From Bryopsis sp. KO-2023 (Eukaryota > Chlorophyta > Ulvophyceae > Bryopsidales > Bryopsidaceae), in assembly GCA_030272585.1 (NCBI GenBank), contig BSYQ01000003.1:5394001-5458000 (forward strand): a stretch of DNA of 64,000 bases. Direction: 5' to 3'. Positions 46,469 through 58,858 of this stretch are shown here, piece after piece. The notes beneath the pieces were generated by a model, which was not told the DNA's origin, ran no database searches, and worked only from the letters and a program-made list of their open reading frames with translations. The position numbers and the translations under genes were made by a program. How positions within the stretch are numbered: position 1 is the first letter of the stretch; each line of letters starts with the position of its first letter.

Positions 46469-49400
46469 TCAACCATAGTTTTCTGCAATGTCCTCTTCGG
46501 CCACCGCATCCTCCAAATCCATGATGTTCCTTTCGATATAATTCACGATTTCGGCCACTCGATCCCTATTCCTTTGCCTTTCCCAGCGGGTGTTGCTTGC
46601 CAGCAGAGAATTGGCGTTTTTGATTTCTTCGTTCAAGAGCTTATCCTCCAGGGAGTCGATCTTGGAGGTGTGAGAATCGTGGGAGGCTTGCAGAGAGGTC
46701 ATCAAAACGTCTTTATCCGACAGGAGGGCCCTGGCGTCTTCCGGGAGTTTTTCCACTTCGTTCGTTTCGCTGCTGTACTTGTCGATGATCTGGAGGGCGA
46801 TGGAAGTCACTTGGGCTGCAAAAGAGTTTTCCAAGTCCCTCACCTGCAAATCAAATGTTGATATCTCAGCATATTGCCGTTGAGAATTCAACTTCAACCT
46901 AATTTTGCCCATCACAAGAACTCGATCGATGCTTCCTCCTTCTTTGTTTCAAGTGTTTTCTTGGGGAAGGTTTGAAACTCAACCAATAGCTCAGCAACAA
47001 TGCGGAACGAATCAACAGATAATTGCTGATTTTTGCTTAACCTAAAGGCACATGATGGTCAATCCCCACCTGAGCAAAATAGGTGTTGTAGAACCCCTTG
47101 TTGGCTTCGATGATCTCCGAGTAATTCCCTTCGAACTGCTGACACAGCTCTCCAGCAACTTCGACCACCTCTTGCTCGAGATCCAGAAGCCGCTGTTTCA
47201 GTTCTATCAATTTTGCTTTGGGGGCCAGCAGCAGCGTTTCTGCATTCATGGTGTCTTCCATGGCGATTCCGATTAGGGTTCTCTTTTTCAGTTTTTCGTA
47301 CTCCATGATGTAAGCTTTCGCGGTGGAGTCTCGTTCATTCAGGAATTTACGCACAACGCTTTGCCAATCGTCATGCTCTGATTTTTTTTTCTCCAATTGC
47401 TCCAAGATGGTGTTCTGTTAAAAAACCCCACAGTGGCCCGAAAAAAGCATCTCAATCCCTTGTCTTCTCAAAAACAGTACATGGCATTTTCACCCAAGAT
47501 TTCACAATCGACCAGCAATTGACCAACCATGGTGCAGCTTCCAGAGCTTTTTTCAAAGTCAATATGGGGCAAGCATTTGAGACGGCTGCGCATACCTTGA
47601 AATCTTCCGTCAGCACGTTAAATTTGTCCTTGATATCGTTCCAGCCATCCAGAAGCCCAGGAATTTGAATCAATCTTACCCATTCCGGATCCTCTCTACA
47701 GCAAACAATTTCTTTCAAGAACTCCAGGAGCTCAAACATGTCGGCTGATTCCACCCATCGAAAAATGTTGCTGTCGGAATTCTTCGTAAGACATATCACT
47801 AAGACAAAAAAAAAGCATCTTCAACAGTGATGGTAGAATCGAGCGGTGAGTCAATCAGCACCTGACCATGTCGTCCATCATGAGTTCGACAGCCAAATTG
47901 GCTTCCATCATTTTAGCTTCATGCTCCGCTTTTTCGGCGGCTGCTTGCTCTTCTGCTCGTTGGTGCTCCTCCTTTTCATGAATGTCGATCATTTCATCCT
48001 GGAAAAAAAACACCGAGAAAAGCAATCAAACGCTGTCCATGAGGCAATATCAAAGAGAACCCCCACCCAGATTTATCAGCACACCGTAGGTCAACAAGGA
48101 ATGGAAAAAGGAAGAAAGAATTACTTGATGGTGCTCCAATGCTGCAGTGACGTCTGCTGGCATGATTCGGCGATAATCCAAATAAGTCAATTGACTGATG
48201 TGAGACAGCACGTAGGATTTGTACTCAGGGTCTTTGCATATCGGATTTCCAGAAACCTTCAGCAGTCTCAACTCTTTGAACTGCCTGAGGTACATCAAAT
48301 TGTTGAGCTTCTTCAGAACGTTGTTGCCTGAAAACCCACACAGACAAAAATGCATCAAAAAAAGAACCTTGAACCTGTCTCCCGCGCAAAGCACTCCCTC
48401 CAATCAATGAGTCGAAAAACGACCCCTTTCGTGTCCAGTACCAGTTACATTCCACATTCGATTTGCATTAGATCTGCAGACAAATGTGTGCTAGCCTCTT
48501 CTGTTCAGTTATAATATGCAGCCATGCTTGTTACGACGGTGACAGACCAGAGAATGTTTTGAGGTGTGTTGCTGTAGTGGTGGTGGCTATGCATCACCTT
48601 ACCAAGTGATAACACTTGCAAACTGGCCAACGTGTCCAAGTTTTCAATCACACTGATGTTGTTGCTGAACAGGGAAAGATCTGTCAGTTTTGTGAGCGTG
48701 TCAAGACCCTCGATTTTTGAAATCTGGTTGAAGGAGAGATCCAGCCATGTGAGATTCGTCTGACAGACATGGAAGCCAACAAGTCATTATCAGCTTTCAG
48801 CTCCAGTCTAAATGACCAGTGGATAGGGAATGAGAGGTCCCAAGTTTGTGCGCAATAACAAGCAGACCAATGCTGTCTGAATGCGGTCAGTCATGGTGGA
48901 TAATTTTCGTGATTGCCTCTATTCTGGTACACCCCTTTTTCTATACCCATTTATGCATTTACACTGATCACCTCATTGAATAATTTTATATCTTTTTTTT
49001 TGAGGTAAATAAAAAAAAAATGTAGAGTATGTATTGTTTGTTCAACTTTTTTTCAATTCTTACTTATGTACAAGCTTTTGTGGCATGGAGGCTTTCTACC
49101 GTGTTTTACAAAATTAATTATTATCAGTACACTGATCACGTTTTTTCACAAGGTGTAATCAGATTTTCTGTAATTGATTTTGTAAACCCCGGTATGGTGG
49201 AACGGTGGGTTAGGTCAGGGTACTTACCAGATGACTCAAATTCTCAATTCTGCAAATCATGTTGTTATCCAACTGGAGTTTGGTCAATCTGTCCAAGCCA
49301 TCCAAATTGTATATCCTTGCAATATTTTTGAAGCTGAATGCCAGCCACTCCATATCCTTGAAAGCCATGGTCCTTCGCTTTTCCTCTATGGAAGCAGGGT

Positions 49401-49610
49401 CCGGCCCAGTGAGCTGACAGAACACACAGCCCAGGTAAGAAGTCGTCAACCCCATAAAACCGTCGAGACCGACTTTCTTTTTTTTTAAGCAAAGAGGGGT
49501 ATCGAATGGATTCACGCGGGGATCGTCACCTCCACACATTGGCGAGTTAAAGGTTCGCTGATGACGTTCGGCTCTGACTCCAACGTGGGGCTTTCGACTT
49601 TGGTCGCCAT
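46469..49610 (-). CDS. DRC3: Dynein regulatory complex subunit 3 (LRRC48)
   Basis: DRC3 is a leucine-rich-repeat subunit of the axonemal nexin-dynein regulatory complex that controls ciliary beating. Eight exons (49610-49530, 49413-49228, 48759-48603, 48327-48125, 47998-47867, 47781-47596, 47414-47070, 46843-46469) sum to 1665 nt, or 554 aa; human DRC3 is 523 aa. The LRRs include [40 protein letters not shown] and [20 protein letters not shown] with the LRR cap [10 protein letters not shown] coiled coil follows, and the C-terminus keeps [20 protein letters not shown] and [17 protein letters not shown], close to the animal sequence. The acceptor of exon 6 is the weakest border. The gene shows that the organism builds motile cilia. 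Confidence 0.93.
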
Positions 49611-50268
49611 CGTTGCAGGATCACGGTCACTTGGCCTCACAGTCGTTCACAATCGTCCACCAGAACCGCGAACAGCACAAGACCCTGACGGCGAGAAACT
49701 CAGATCCACAGGCTGCGAGCTGCCTCCACTGATCCGCGGGCGCCACGAGACCGCACCCCTCAACGAAAAAACTGTAGTGCTGGTGTAAAACTTCGGAAGA
49801 TTTCCGTGAAACAACAGAATGCACGGAAAACGAAACCAATTTTTCTCAAAAGATTTGACAGATATGCCAAGAAGATATGATTTCGACGGATCTCTGTCGG
49901 TTTGTCTCGATCGGCAAATTTATATCGAATATGCAGCGTCAAAATCAGTCCTTTTCCTAAAAGTTCGTGTTTTCACACCTCACTCCCGTCATGATGAGTC
50001 ATTCCACGTGACCGTTCCCCCCCAGTCAATCAGGTCAATTGCGGTCTCCTTGAAGCGTGGAGGCATGGTTAACGCAAAGATTTTCTTAAGTTGGATCTGC
50101 GCTTTTCATTTGGTTCTCCCGCCAATGCCGGAAGGGTTCGGCAACAGGGACCTGGACGAGTAAGAAAACCAACCACGACGCTGTACGGCTACTACTATCT
50201 ACACGGAACTGTTTGGGCACTCTCGGTCCTCAACCAACGCGGACAATAGTAATATTCAGGAGAGAGCA
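49611..50268. promoter_or_regulatory. Divergent intergenic region, DRC3 and CobB-BtuF fusion
   Basis: A 658-bp interval between opposed starts. A + strand frame at 49819-50163 is open but lacks any recognisable domain or splice context, so it is not called. The promoters of both genes must lie here. Confidence 0.35.
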
Positions 50269-53200
50269 ATGAAGGTCGTGGTGTTGGCCGGGACCTTTTG
50301 CGGGGTGGGCACGACGTCCATCGCCGTCGGGTTGATGCGCGAGCTCAGGTGAGGGAGCTGGTATGGGGAGTTGGGGTCCAGCGAGCTTTTTGGTCGCTCA
50401 CAGCGCGGATTAGGCACTTTTACTCCGTCTTTTGCTTTGAGAGGCAACACGTGTACGCGCGTTGGGGCTCAGTCCACCGGCGACGCGCCGCGGTGACCTA
50501 CGAAGTTACAGTCGTCGCGGGCGCGAAACTTCAGTGGTTGCGATATTCATCAGTTCTATTGCTGAGGTTCTGTACTCTCCTGTTTTCAGGGAAAAGGGGC
50601 TTCGTGTGCAGGGTTTCAAGGTCGGCCCAGGTTTGTGTTTTTTTTTCTGCGAAGGCTGCGAATGATGACGCTCGAAGACCGGTGTTTCGGAACTGACACA
50701 CGTGTTCTGCCTCACAGGGTTTGCTGAGAATGAGCTTTTCGAAGCCGCGACCGGGAGAATGGCCGTCAACTTGGATCCCTGGATGGTCCCGAAGGACTAC
50801 TTATTGACGTGCGTCCATCGATACGCCCCGGAATGCGATATCGCAGTGGTGGATGGTTGCGAAGGTCTGTACGACAGTCGCAACGATTCCGACGGGGAGT
50901 GGACCACAGCAGAGCTTGCGAAAGTGTTGGGAGCGCCTGTGTTGTTGGTCGTGGACGCGGCCCCAATGGGCCACAGCTGCGCGGCGATGGTGAGGGGATT
51001 CGAGTCGTTCGACAAGCGGGTGCGGATAGCGGGGGTCGTTTTGAATCGCGTATCGGACCAGGAGCACGCGAACTTGCTCGCTAAAGCGATGGCCAAAGGA
51101 GGGGTCAAGGCTGGCATGCTTGGGTGGATGCCAACGGTACGACAGAAAATTCAACCACCTGCCAAAAAAAAAACACATTTTGTAACATATCTACAGTTTG
51201 GTTTCACCTCCTTGATATATTCAAACTGCTTTAACCAAGGTTGATGAAAGTTTTTTTGTGTCGAAAAATTTGCAGAAAAATTTGCAGCAAAATTTGCAGG
51301 AAGACCTCAAAAAGTTGATTTTCGATCGGAAAATCAAGATTGGTTGCATGTGGATATTAGATTTCCCGATCCTCCTCTCCCGATTCTAATTTTTTATTTT
51401 TTGAAATTTTGTTGTTGTTTCTGTAGAGCAACAATATTATTGGCCTCATTGAGCGAAACGATCGCCGAGATAGCCCTGTGGAAGGCATACCTGCAGAGAG
51501 TTACGTGCAAGCTTTGGGAGAAATGGTGTCGTCGGGATTTGATCTGGACACCATTTTGGAAATCGGGTCCACATCTAAACTCCCAAAGTGTCCGCATGTT
51601 CGATCTGCACCTCCCAAATCGGCGGTCCGAATTGCTGTTGCCAAGGATGCTGCTTTTTCCTTTTATTACCACGAGTGAGTTTCTTTTTTTTGGAAAATAT
51701 GTGAGCATGTGTTGTGGGAGTTGAAAAAAAAAGACTGAGGATGTGAAGCCATAATTTTTCGTAAAGTAGGGTGGTGTTGGGGTGGTAGATAGGAAAGGAA
51801 AAAAATTGTGTGAAAATATATGCACACGATTTTTACTTTTTTTGAGAAAAAGAATCAACAGGTTGCTGCTTCGTTTTTGGATAGTTCTGGAATGTAGATC
51901 ACTTTGTTTTTTGTTTTCCCCCCGCCCCCTTCCCTTCCTTTCAACACCTTTTCTCATATGTTTAAATTTGTGCAAATTCAAACATGAAATTTGTGAGGGA
52001 AATTTTTTATTATTATTTTCCAGAAATTTCGTCTTACTGGAGGCTGGAGGTGCCGAACTCGTATTTTTCTCCCCCCTGGACGATGAGGAGCTCCCGAGCG
52101 ACATTGCTGCGGTGTATTTCGGTGGAGGCCATCCGGAATGCTACACTCAACGGCTTTCGGAGAATAAGAGGTTAATCAGTGCTGTCCAAGCTTTCGCTTC
52201 GGCCGGTGGTGTTGTGTATGCAGAAGGGGGAGGAGTTCTATACCTCTCCAAAAGCGTGCAGACCATCGGAGAATTTCCTGTGGACATGGGTAAGATTGAA
52301 CTTAAGTACAGAGGGTATTGGTGTTCGCTTGCTTGGCTGTTTTTCACAATGGTTGATTAGTGTAGGACATGGTGTTTTATGTCGGCATTCAAAAAAGCAG
52401 CTTTGGATTCGAAAAACAACCTTCTCTATCGATCATGGCAAAAACAGCAAGTTGTATCATTAGTCAGCATGTGGCTGCTGGTAACTTTCTAAAAAGTGCT
52501 GTTTTTTGCCACTCGTAAAAAAAAAATGAAGGGGAGGAAAACAGCTTTCGGAAGGCATTAGTCACCTGACTTTGAGACTGTTTTCTTCTTTAAGCAACCT
52601 CCTTTCCGAAGAATTTTTTCTGATGTATTTCTTGATTCAACAATAAAGGAATGGGGATGTGCTGTGAGGGTGAAATAGGAAATAAATGTTCTGTTGTTCT
52701 GTTACTTTCTGTCTTGCTGACTGGTGGTTTGTGTTGTTTTTTTTTGTATTTGCAGTGGGTTTGTTTCCTTTCCGGACTCGTATGGACGATTCTCCGATGT
52801 GGCAAAGCACCTACATTGAGGTCGAAATGCTGAGAAATTGCAGCCTGTTTCCTTCTGGAGGTCGGGTGCTCGGCCACGTATGCCATCAAAGCCAAGTTGT
52901 TGAAGAAATCGTCAGGTCCTTTTGGTCAGGGACCGAACAGGATATCAGTGCAGACTATGATTTTGCTTACAGACTTCATCAGAGAGGGGGTGTCGGGGCA
53001 CCCACCCTCGAAGGCTACTCATGGAAAAACGTGTTAGCCAGTTATGTTCATTTACAATTTGCGTCCAACCCCACGGTGGTCAGTTCTTTGGTGAGCCGAT
53101 GCCAGCAAGTGGATGTCGCGTTCGTTTCCGAAGAAGTGCAGAAAGCTGTAGGAATGACTTTCAAGAAGGGAAATCCGTACATGAAATCGCTGTCCCCAGT

Positions 53201-54530
53201 CCGGCCGATTTCGTTCGACATCGGCCACAGGAAGGGTTCGTTTCTGAGAGAAGGGTCGATGGATCATCTGTCAGGAATAGCGTCGAAGCGATTCAGTACC
53301 GACTGTCATGTATGGAAAAAGTCTAGCCTGTGCAGCTCCGCATCGTCGACAGGTTCCGAATTCAGCAGCAAAGGGGAGTTTATGATCAAGGAAAAGGAGA
53401 AGGGGTCTTCGGATGATTTTTGCTGGGAAAGGGCAAAACGGTCCGAATCGGTGTTGGCGTCCACGACGGGCTGCGGGGAGGAGCTCCGACGGTCGGCCAG
53501 TTTTGGCGATGTTGCAGTTTCGGCAGTCGGGAGGAATGCCAACAACAAGATCGTGGCTCTTTCCCCGTCCTCGGCGGAAATCGCATTCATGCTGGGGTTG
53601 GGCGATCGAGTCGTAGGGATGACTAATCTCTGTAACTTCCCGGACGGGGCCCAAGAAGGGAAAACAATGGCTGCGAAAACAAAGTTCGATCCGGGTCGGT
53701 TAGATAGGGGTAGGCTGGAAATGAAGCTGAAGGAGTTCTGGTGCAAGAAGGAGAGTGCCTTCGAGCTGAACGAAGAATACCTCCGGCAAGAACAGCCAGG
53801 GTTGGTGTTGGTGGATGAAAACGGGGACCCGAATCTGAGAATGGTTGAGAGAAGCCTTGCTGCAAGGAAGGGCTCCTTTGGTGGCCTCACTCCCATTCAA
53901 CCCACCAAAATCCTCTCCCACAAGATCCACCGATTGAGCGAGGTTTTCGATTACATGATCAGAGTGGGGGAAGCTGCCCACGTGACTAGGAGCTCGGAGA
54001 TTCTCGTCGATGGGTTACGGAATCGTGTGGCTAAAATCGGGTCTTTGGTGTTACCTTGTCCCCCACGGGAAAAGGTGGTAGTGCTCACAGGCTTGAACCC
54101 GCTGGTGGTGGGTGGTTATTGGATTCCAGAGATGGTGACATTGGCTGGGGGGGAGTTTGATGGTGGCCACACCGGGAAACCTCACCAGAGAATCACATGG
54201 GATCAGCTCCAAGACATGGCCCCTGAGGTTTTGATTCTAGCCGCAGGGACTTGGGAGGAAACCAAGCAAGAAATAGGTCAACTTGCCAGTCTTCCCGGAT
54301 GGTGGAGTCTGCCAGCAATGAAAACTGGGCAATTGTATGCCTGTGAACATTCGCTGTTCACCATCCCTGGCCCCAGATTGGTGGAGGGTATCGAACTTTT
54401 GGCCAGAATTTTGCACCCAAGCGTCGCCGGAAATTATGGAAAGAAAGGGATGGCTACGAGTTGCATTTTACGGAATGGTCGCCGGTGTAGGCCGTGTAAT
54501 CTTTCTCGGCACTTTTGCACTTTGCTGTGA
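50269..54530 (+). CDS. CobB/CbiA-like a,c-diamide synthase fused to a BtuF-like domain, active sites degenerate
   Basis: Six exons (50269-50348, 50590-50630, 50718-51136, 51427-51674, 52024-52289, 52756-54530) sum to 2829 nt, or 942 aa, in phase. Residues 1 to about 220 are the ATP-dependent amidoligase domain: VVVLAGTFCGVGTTSIAVGL, FKVGP, NLDPWM, DGCEGLYD and TTAELAKVLGAPVLLVVDA. Residues 255-450 are the glutamine amidotransferase domain: VRIAVAKDAAFSFYYHENFV, FSPLDDEELP, AAVYFGGGHPE and NVLASYVHLQFASNP. After a polar linker, residues 614-905 resemble BtuF/FepB-type corrinoid or siderophore binding proteins (ALSPSSAEIAFMLGLGDRVV). The Walker A Lys is Thr15, the PDYIDP motif is PGFAEN (40-45), and the glutaminase Cys is Gly331 (AEGGG), while His395 and the GLYD Asp93 remain. 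No signal peptide precedes the first domain, so it is probably intracellular. Corrinoid binding, sensing or delivery is inferred; biosynthetic activity is unlikely. Confidence 0.85.
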
Positions 54531-54887
54531 TTTTTTTTTTTATTTTGGAGAACTGAGGGGAAAAAAAATGGGGGCGAGGACTTGGGGAAAAAAAAGAAAG
54601 AAGGAAAAAGAGTGGGAAGAGTGACATCGGATTTGCTTTTGTTGTTGTTTTTTTTCTTCCCCCTCGAATTAGATGAAACTCTGTAGAAAAAATATGTGGG
54701 AGTTTTTCGCTCAGAGTAGTTTTGATTAGCATAAAAAAAAAAAAAAATGAAGAAAAGCTTGCAGGGTTTGATTTGCCCACTGAAACAAAAAAAAAGAGAG
54801 AGAGAAGGAAGGAAACGGGAATGGGGATGAGGTGGCAGCTTTTGAGGGAAGGGGTTTAAGAGAAATTAATCTTTTGTTTTTCTTTTA

Positions 54888-54920
<33 letters not shown>

Positions 54921-57900
54921 GTGGAGTTCCTGGGAGCCTGCCCATCTCGTTTGACACTGCCCTTTTTTTTTTTTTTTTTTCTTTTCGTTTTGTATTTCTT
55001 TTTATATATAAAAATATATATAAACCAACGGATGTGGGGGATTCACAATTTCAAATGTGCAAGACTGGCAAAATTGTGATTGTTTTTGATTGTCAGGGTG
55101 GGTTGGATATAAAAACGGGAAAATTGGATTATGTGTGTTTTGTGTGTGTGTGTGTGGTGAATGTGTGTGTCGGGTGAAAGGGAGGGAGGGAGGGCATTGG
55201 CTTTTTACAACTGGGTGGGTTTTGTGTGCCACACTGACTAAAGGAAAAAAAGAAAAAAAAAGAAAGAAAGAAAAAGAAGAAAAAGAAGAAAAAAAGAAAG
55301 AAAAAGGTTCACTTTTGTGTCCTGTTTGACAACAACAGATGAGATAGTTTTTTTTTTTCTTCTTTTGAAAAAAAAAAAGAAAATAGTTTCCCTTTTTTTT
55401 TTCTTGATTATGTTTTCGGGCAACGCGTGTCATGAGGCCTCCCGATGGAGAGAAGCATTTCTTGCCGATGTGGAGAGAAAAAAAAGAAAAAAGAAAAGAA
55501 AAGAGGGGGTAGTGGTGTTTCACATACGACAGTCGCCGGCTGCCCAATAATAGAAAAGAAAAGAAAACTGCTATATTTGATGTGCGACTGTCGTGTCCTC
55601 CTCTGGTTTCGGGCGATTTCGGGATGGGATGGGATGGGGAGAATTTTTTGGGGGGGTTGGGCGGGGTGGGAGGGAGGGAGGGGTGAAGAAAAAAAAAAGA
55701 AAAAAGAAAAAAAGCCAACAGAGTTTTTCCCAATCCGAGACATCCTTTGGTTCATCCCTTTTTGCAAAGAGTGCGAAGGAAAGAGAATGAAGTGTTTTAT
55801 ATTTTCATCATTCATTATTGTTATTTTCACCTCGGAACAAAAAAAAGCAGCCCCTCACGGAGAGAAACAGAACCCTTTTTTTTTTAAAGAGAAAAAGAGT
55901 CCTTTAAAAATGGGTAAGAAGATATATAATGTTATTCTTTGTGGGTGCGTATTCGATTTTTTCATGGAAAGGGAAAAGGGGCTACAGCTGTGATTGTTTT
56001 TATAGGTGGGGTGGGGATGTAAAAAAAAAAGAAAAAAAAAGAAAAAGAGAAAGAGTGAGGGTGGTGGGTATGCTTTAGTGTGGTACGTACCTCTGCTCAT
56101 CGAGAAAAATGAGATAAGAGGAGGGAAAATGAAGTAAAAGAGTGAGAGAGAGAGAGTGAGAAAAAACATATCTATATATTTATGTAATATTGGGGGGTTT
56201 TCTGGGGTTTTGTTGGATCATGCTATAGGATATTGATTTTTTTTGTTTAATTTTATGTTTTGATTCCAATTGCATGGTTTTTTTCTGGCAGAGAGTGAGA
56301 AGAAAAAAAAAAAAAGAGAGAGAATTGGCCACAAAAAAGAGAAGACATATGTGTGTAGCAGCTGTGTTTTATATATTGGGTTTTTTTTGGGAGTGGAGGG
56401 GTTTATTCTGTTGGGGAACAAAACAGAGAGGGAGAGCATTGATAGATGCACCATTTTTTCGTCTTTCGACTCTTTTCGTAACATATTTTTGGGCGTTTTT
56501 TTTTCCAGTCGGTGTTTTTTTCTAGGATTAAAATAGCGAACGGAATAGTCGGGGGAAATGAAACAAGAAAAGAAGATTAAGAGAGAAGAAATTCATTAGT
56601 GTTTTTTTTCTTTGTCTTTTTTTTGATGTCGTCCAGCCAAAATGTGGAAAATGGCTTTTTTTTCTAGTTCTATTTTTAGACGACGGTGGGATGTTTCTCG
56701 TATCAGTCTGGGATTTAGCTTGTGTCAGATTCTGTTTTTCCTCTCTTCGTTTTTTGCTTTTTTTTTTTCTGCTTTTCTGGCAGCGTATCGAGAGATCCTA
56801 CAGAAAAAAAGAAAATAAAAAGAGTGAGAAAGAGAGAGTCGGGGAGAAAAGCGTCACAGATTCAGCAGAGGATTTATATATAAATATAAAAAATGGTTCT
56901 TTTGACTGCATCAAGACTGCTGGATTGAACATTCTATCTGTAAAGATGGAAATGATCGGTATTATGGACATGTATGGTAACGTTGAAAAGAAAAGTTTGG
57001 TTGGGGATTTAGCGAGCATGATTTAGATTCATTTGTCACGTGGGCGTGGAAGGAATTTTTGAAAAAAGGGGGTTAGGAGGGGGTTTGGGTGGGGAAAGGG
57101 AAAATGGGTTTGGCAGTTGAGGGTCAAGAGCATAAAACAAACACTGGCATAGGATTGGATGCAAAGGATGTGTTTTGTTTTTCATATTTTATAAAAATAT
57201 ACTTTGGGGGGTGGGGGGGGGTGGGGAGAAGGAGAAGGGGGGTAAAAAAAAAAGGTATGGCTCTGATTTTTTTTAGATGTTGGAGGGAAAAGAAAAAAGA
57301 AAAAAAAAAAGAGGAGAGGGAAGTTTTAAGTGTCAGTGGGGAAAAAAAAACACGAAATAGAGAAATTTACCACCTAAACAGAAAAAAGAGCATAGAGTGG
57401 GTTTGTTTTTTTCTTGCCCTGAATTTTTTTTTCTTCCTTTTTTTTATCTTTTTCCAGTCAACCGCACGAATGTCAGATTCGAAAAACGAGTGGGATTTGA
57501 ACAGCAATACTTTATCATTATATTCTCGTCAAGTTCCACCGAAGGCCGGTGTGTAACATCCATCCATGCATGTGTCTCTATCATTCTTTTTTTTTTCCTT
57601 TTTTTTTTCTTTTTTGCTTGTTCGCCCATAGCGTTGCATTTAATAGCATAGCATATAGCATATTATCTCCTTTGATTATTCCCCACACCCCACCTTTTTT
57701 TTTCTGATTTTTATTGAAAGATTCTGTGGGACGATGGGTATTTTTCCCTCGAAAACTTTTGTCCCCCTGATTTATTTTCCACTTTTATTTTCGCGTTTTT
57801 TTCCCTCGTGAAGGAAGTGTTTGAAAGGGGAGGGGATTTTGAATTCCAGACATGGTTCGTGTGGGTATATTTTTCTGAAAATTTTTCTGGGTTGGTCCCT

Positions 57901-58858
57901 TTTCATCATATGTGTCTATTAGTACATACATACATGTATTCTTTTTTGTGCATCATATTGTTTATGTTTTGTTCATTCATGTAAAGAGTTTTCACACGAG
58001 TTTTGATGCTTTCCTTTATTATGTATCCATGGAAAAGAGGATTTTTTTTCCTTAGGGGTGCCTTCGGTTTTAGGTCAAATCATGAGAGTGCGAAAGGTTT
58101 GTTGATACGGGGTTGAAACAATTGGGGAGAGGGGGGGGGAGATGGTTTTGTTTTGTTTCGTTTCGTTTTCTGAGGATAGGCATTATGTCTATATTTCCAA
58201 CAGGGAGCTGCAACCGTGGTTTTCATTCTCAAAAGGTGAAAATTGTTTTTCCAGCGGGGTTTGAACTGTAGGGTTTTTGCATGTTGAAAGCCTGGATTGG
58301 GAATTCTTTCTGTTTCAAGAAATACTAGGATGTGGAACAGGTGATTGTGGAGTCGTGGTTTGGAAAAGACAGTTGTGCAGGCAAAAGTCTCCATCAGGGA
58401 CTTTGTGTGCAGGCTGAGGATATTGCTAATAGGATGTTTGGTTTTAAGGGGGGTCTGTTGTGGATTGGACTGCAAGAAACCAAAGTAGCCAAAATACTGT
58501 CAAAACACTTGATTTCGATTTTGGTGGTACCCGGAGCACCTGTTCCGATGCATCTGAAGGGTTTTTGAGGATTATGCATTTCCAACAAGCCATTGACAAA
58601 GATTCGAGTTGTACAATCGATGTTCGCGAGGGGCTGCTTCGAAATAATTTAAAACAATACAAAAAAATATGTACTCTTCTTCAAGATACAACACCAACTT
58701 CTTTTCCACCAGCAGCAGTTGAAAAGATCGTCATATTCTCTGGTTTAGAAGAGCATGACAATGACCTACCCCACAATACAAAAAAAAAAGAAAAAAACAA
58801 GTAAAAAACAAAAAATACGGTCAAGAAATGAATGGTCAAAATCACAATCTTGCTTCAA
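54531..58858. other. Gene-free homopurine/homopyrimidine region
   Basis: No supported gene in 4.3 kb. The DNA is dominated by long runs of A, T, AAAG, GGGA and their complements; for example T-runs at 54890-54920 and 54961-54980, GAAAGAAA at 55241-55304 and GGGATGGGATGGGATGGGG at 55621-55640. Lys-, Phe- or Ser-rich frames crossing it are composition artefacts. A short frame at 57470-57556 (MSDSKNEWDLNSNTLSLYSR) follows an acceptor-like TTTTTCCAG and is the only hint of an exon. Confidence 0.55.

Noticed and set aside
49819-50163. Plus-strand frame of 114 codons between DRC3 and the CobB fusion
   Set aside because: No domain, no splice signals and located in the divergent promoter interval.
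55002-57556. Several long Lys-, Phe- or Ser-rich frames
   Set aside because: They are produced by A/T and GA homopolymer runs and have no domain or splice support.
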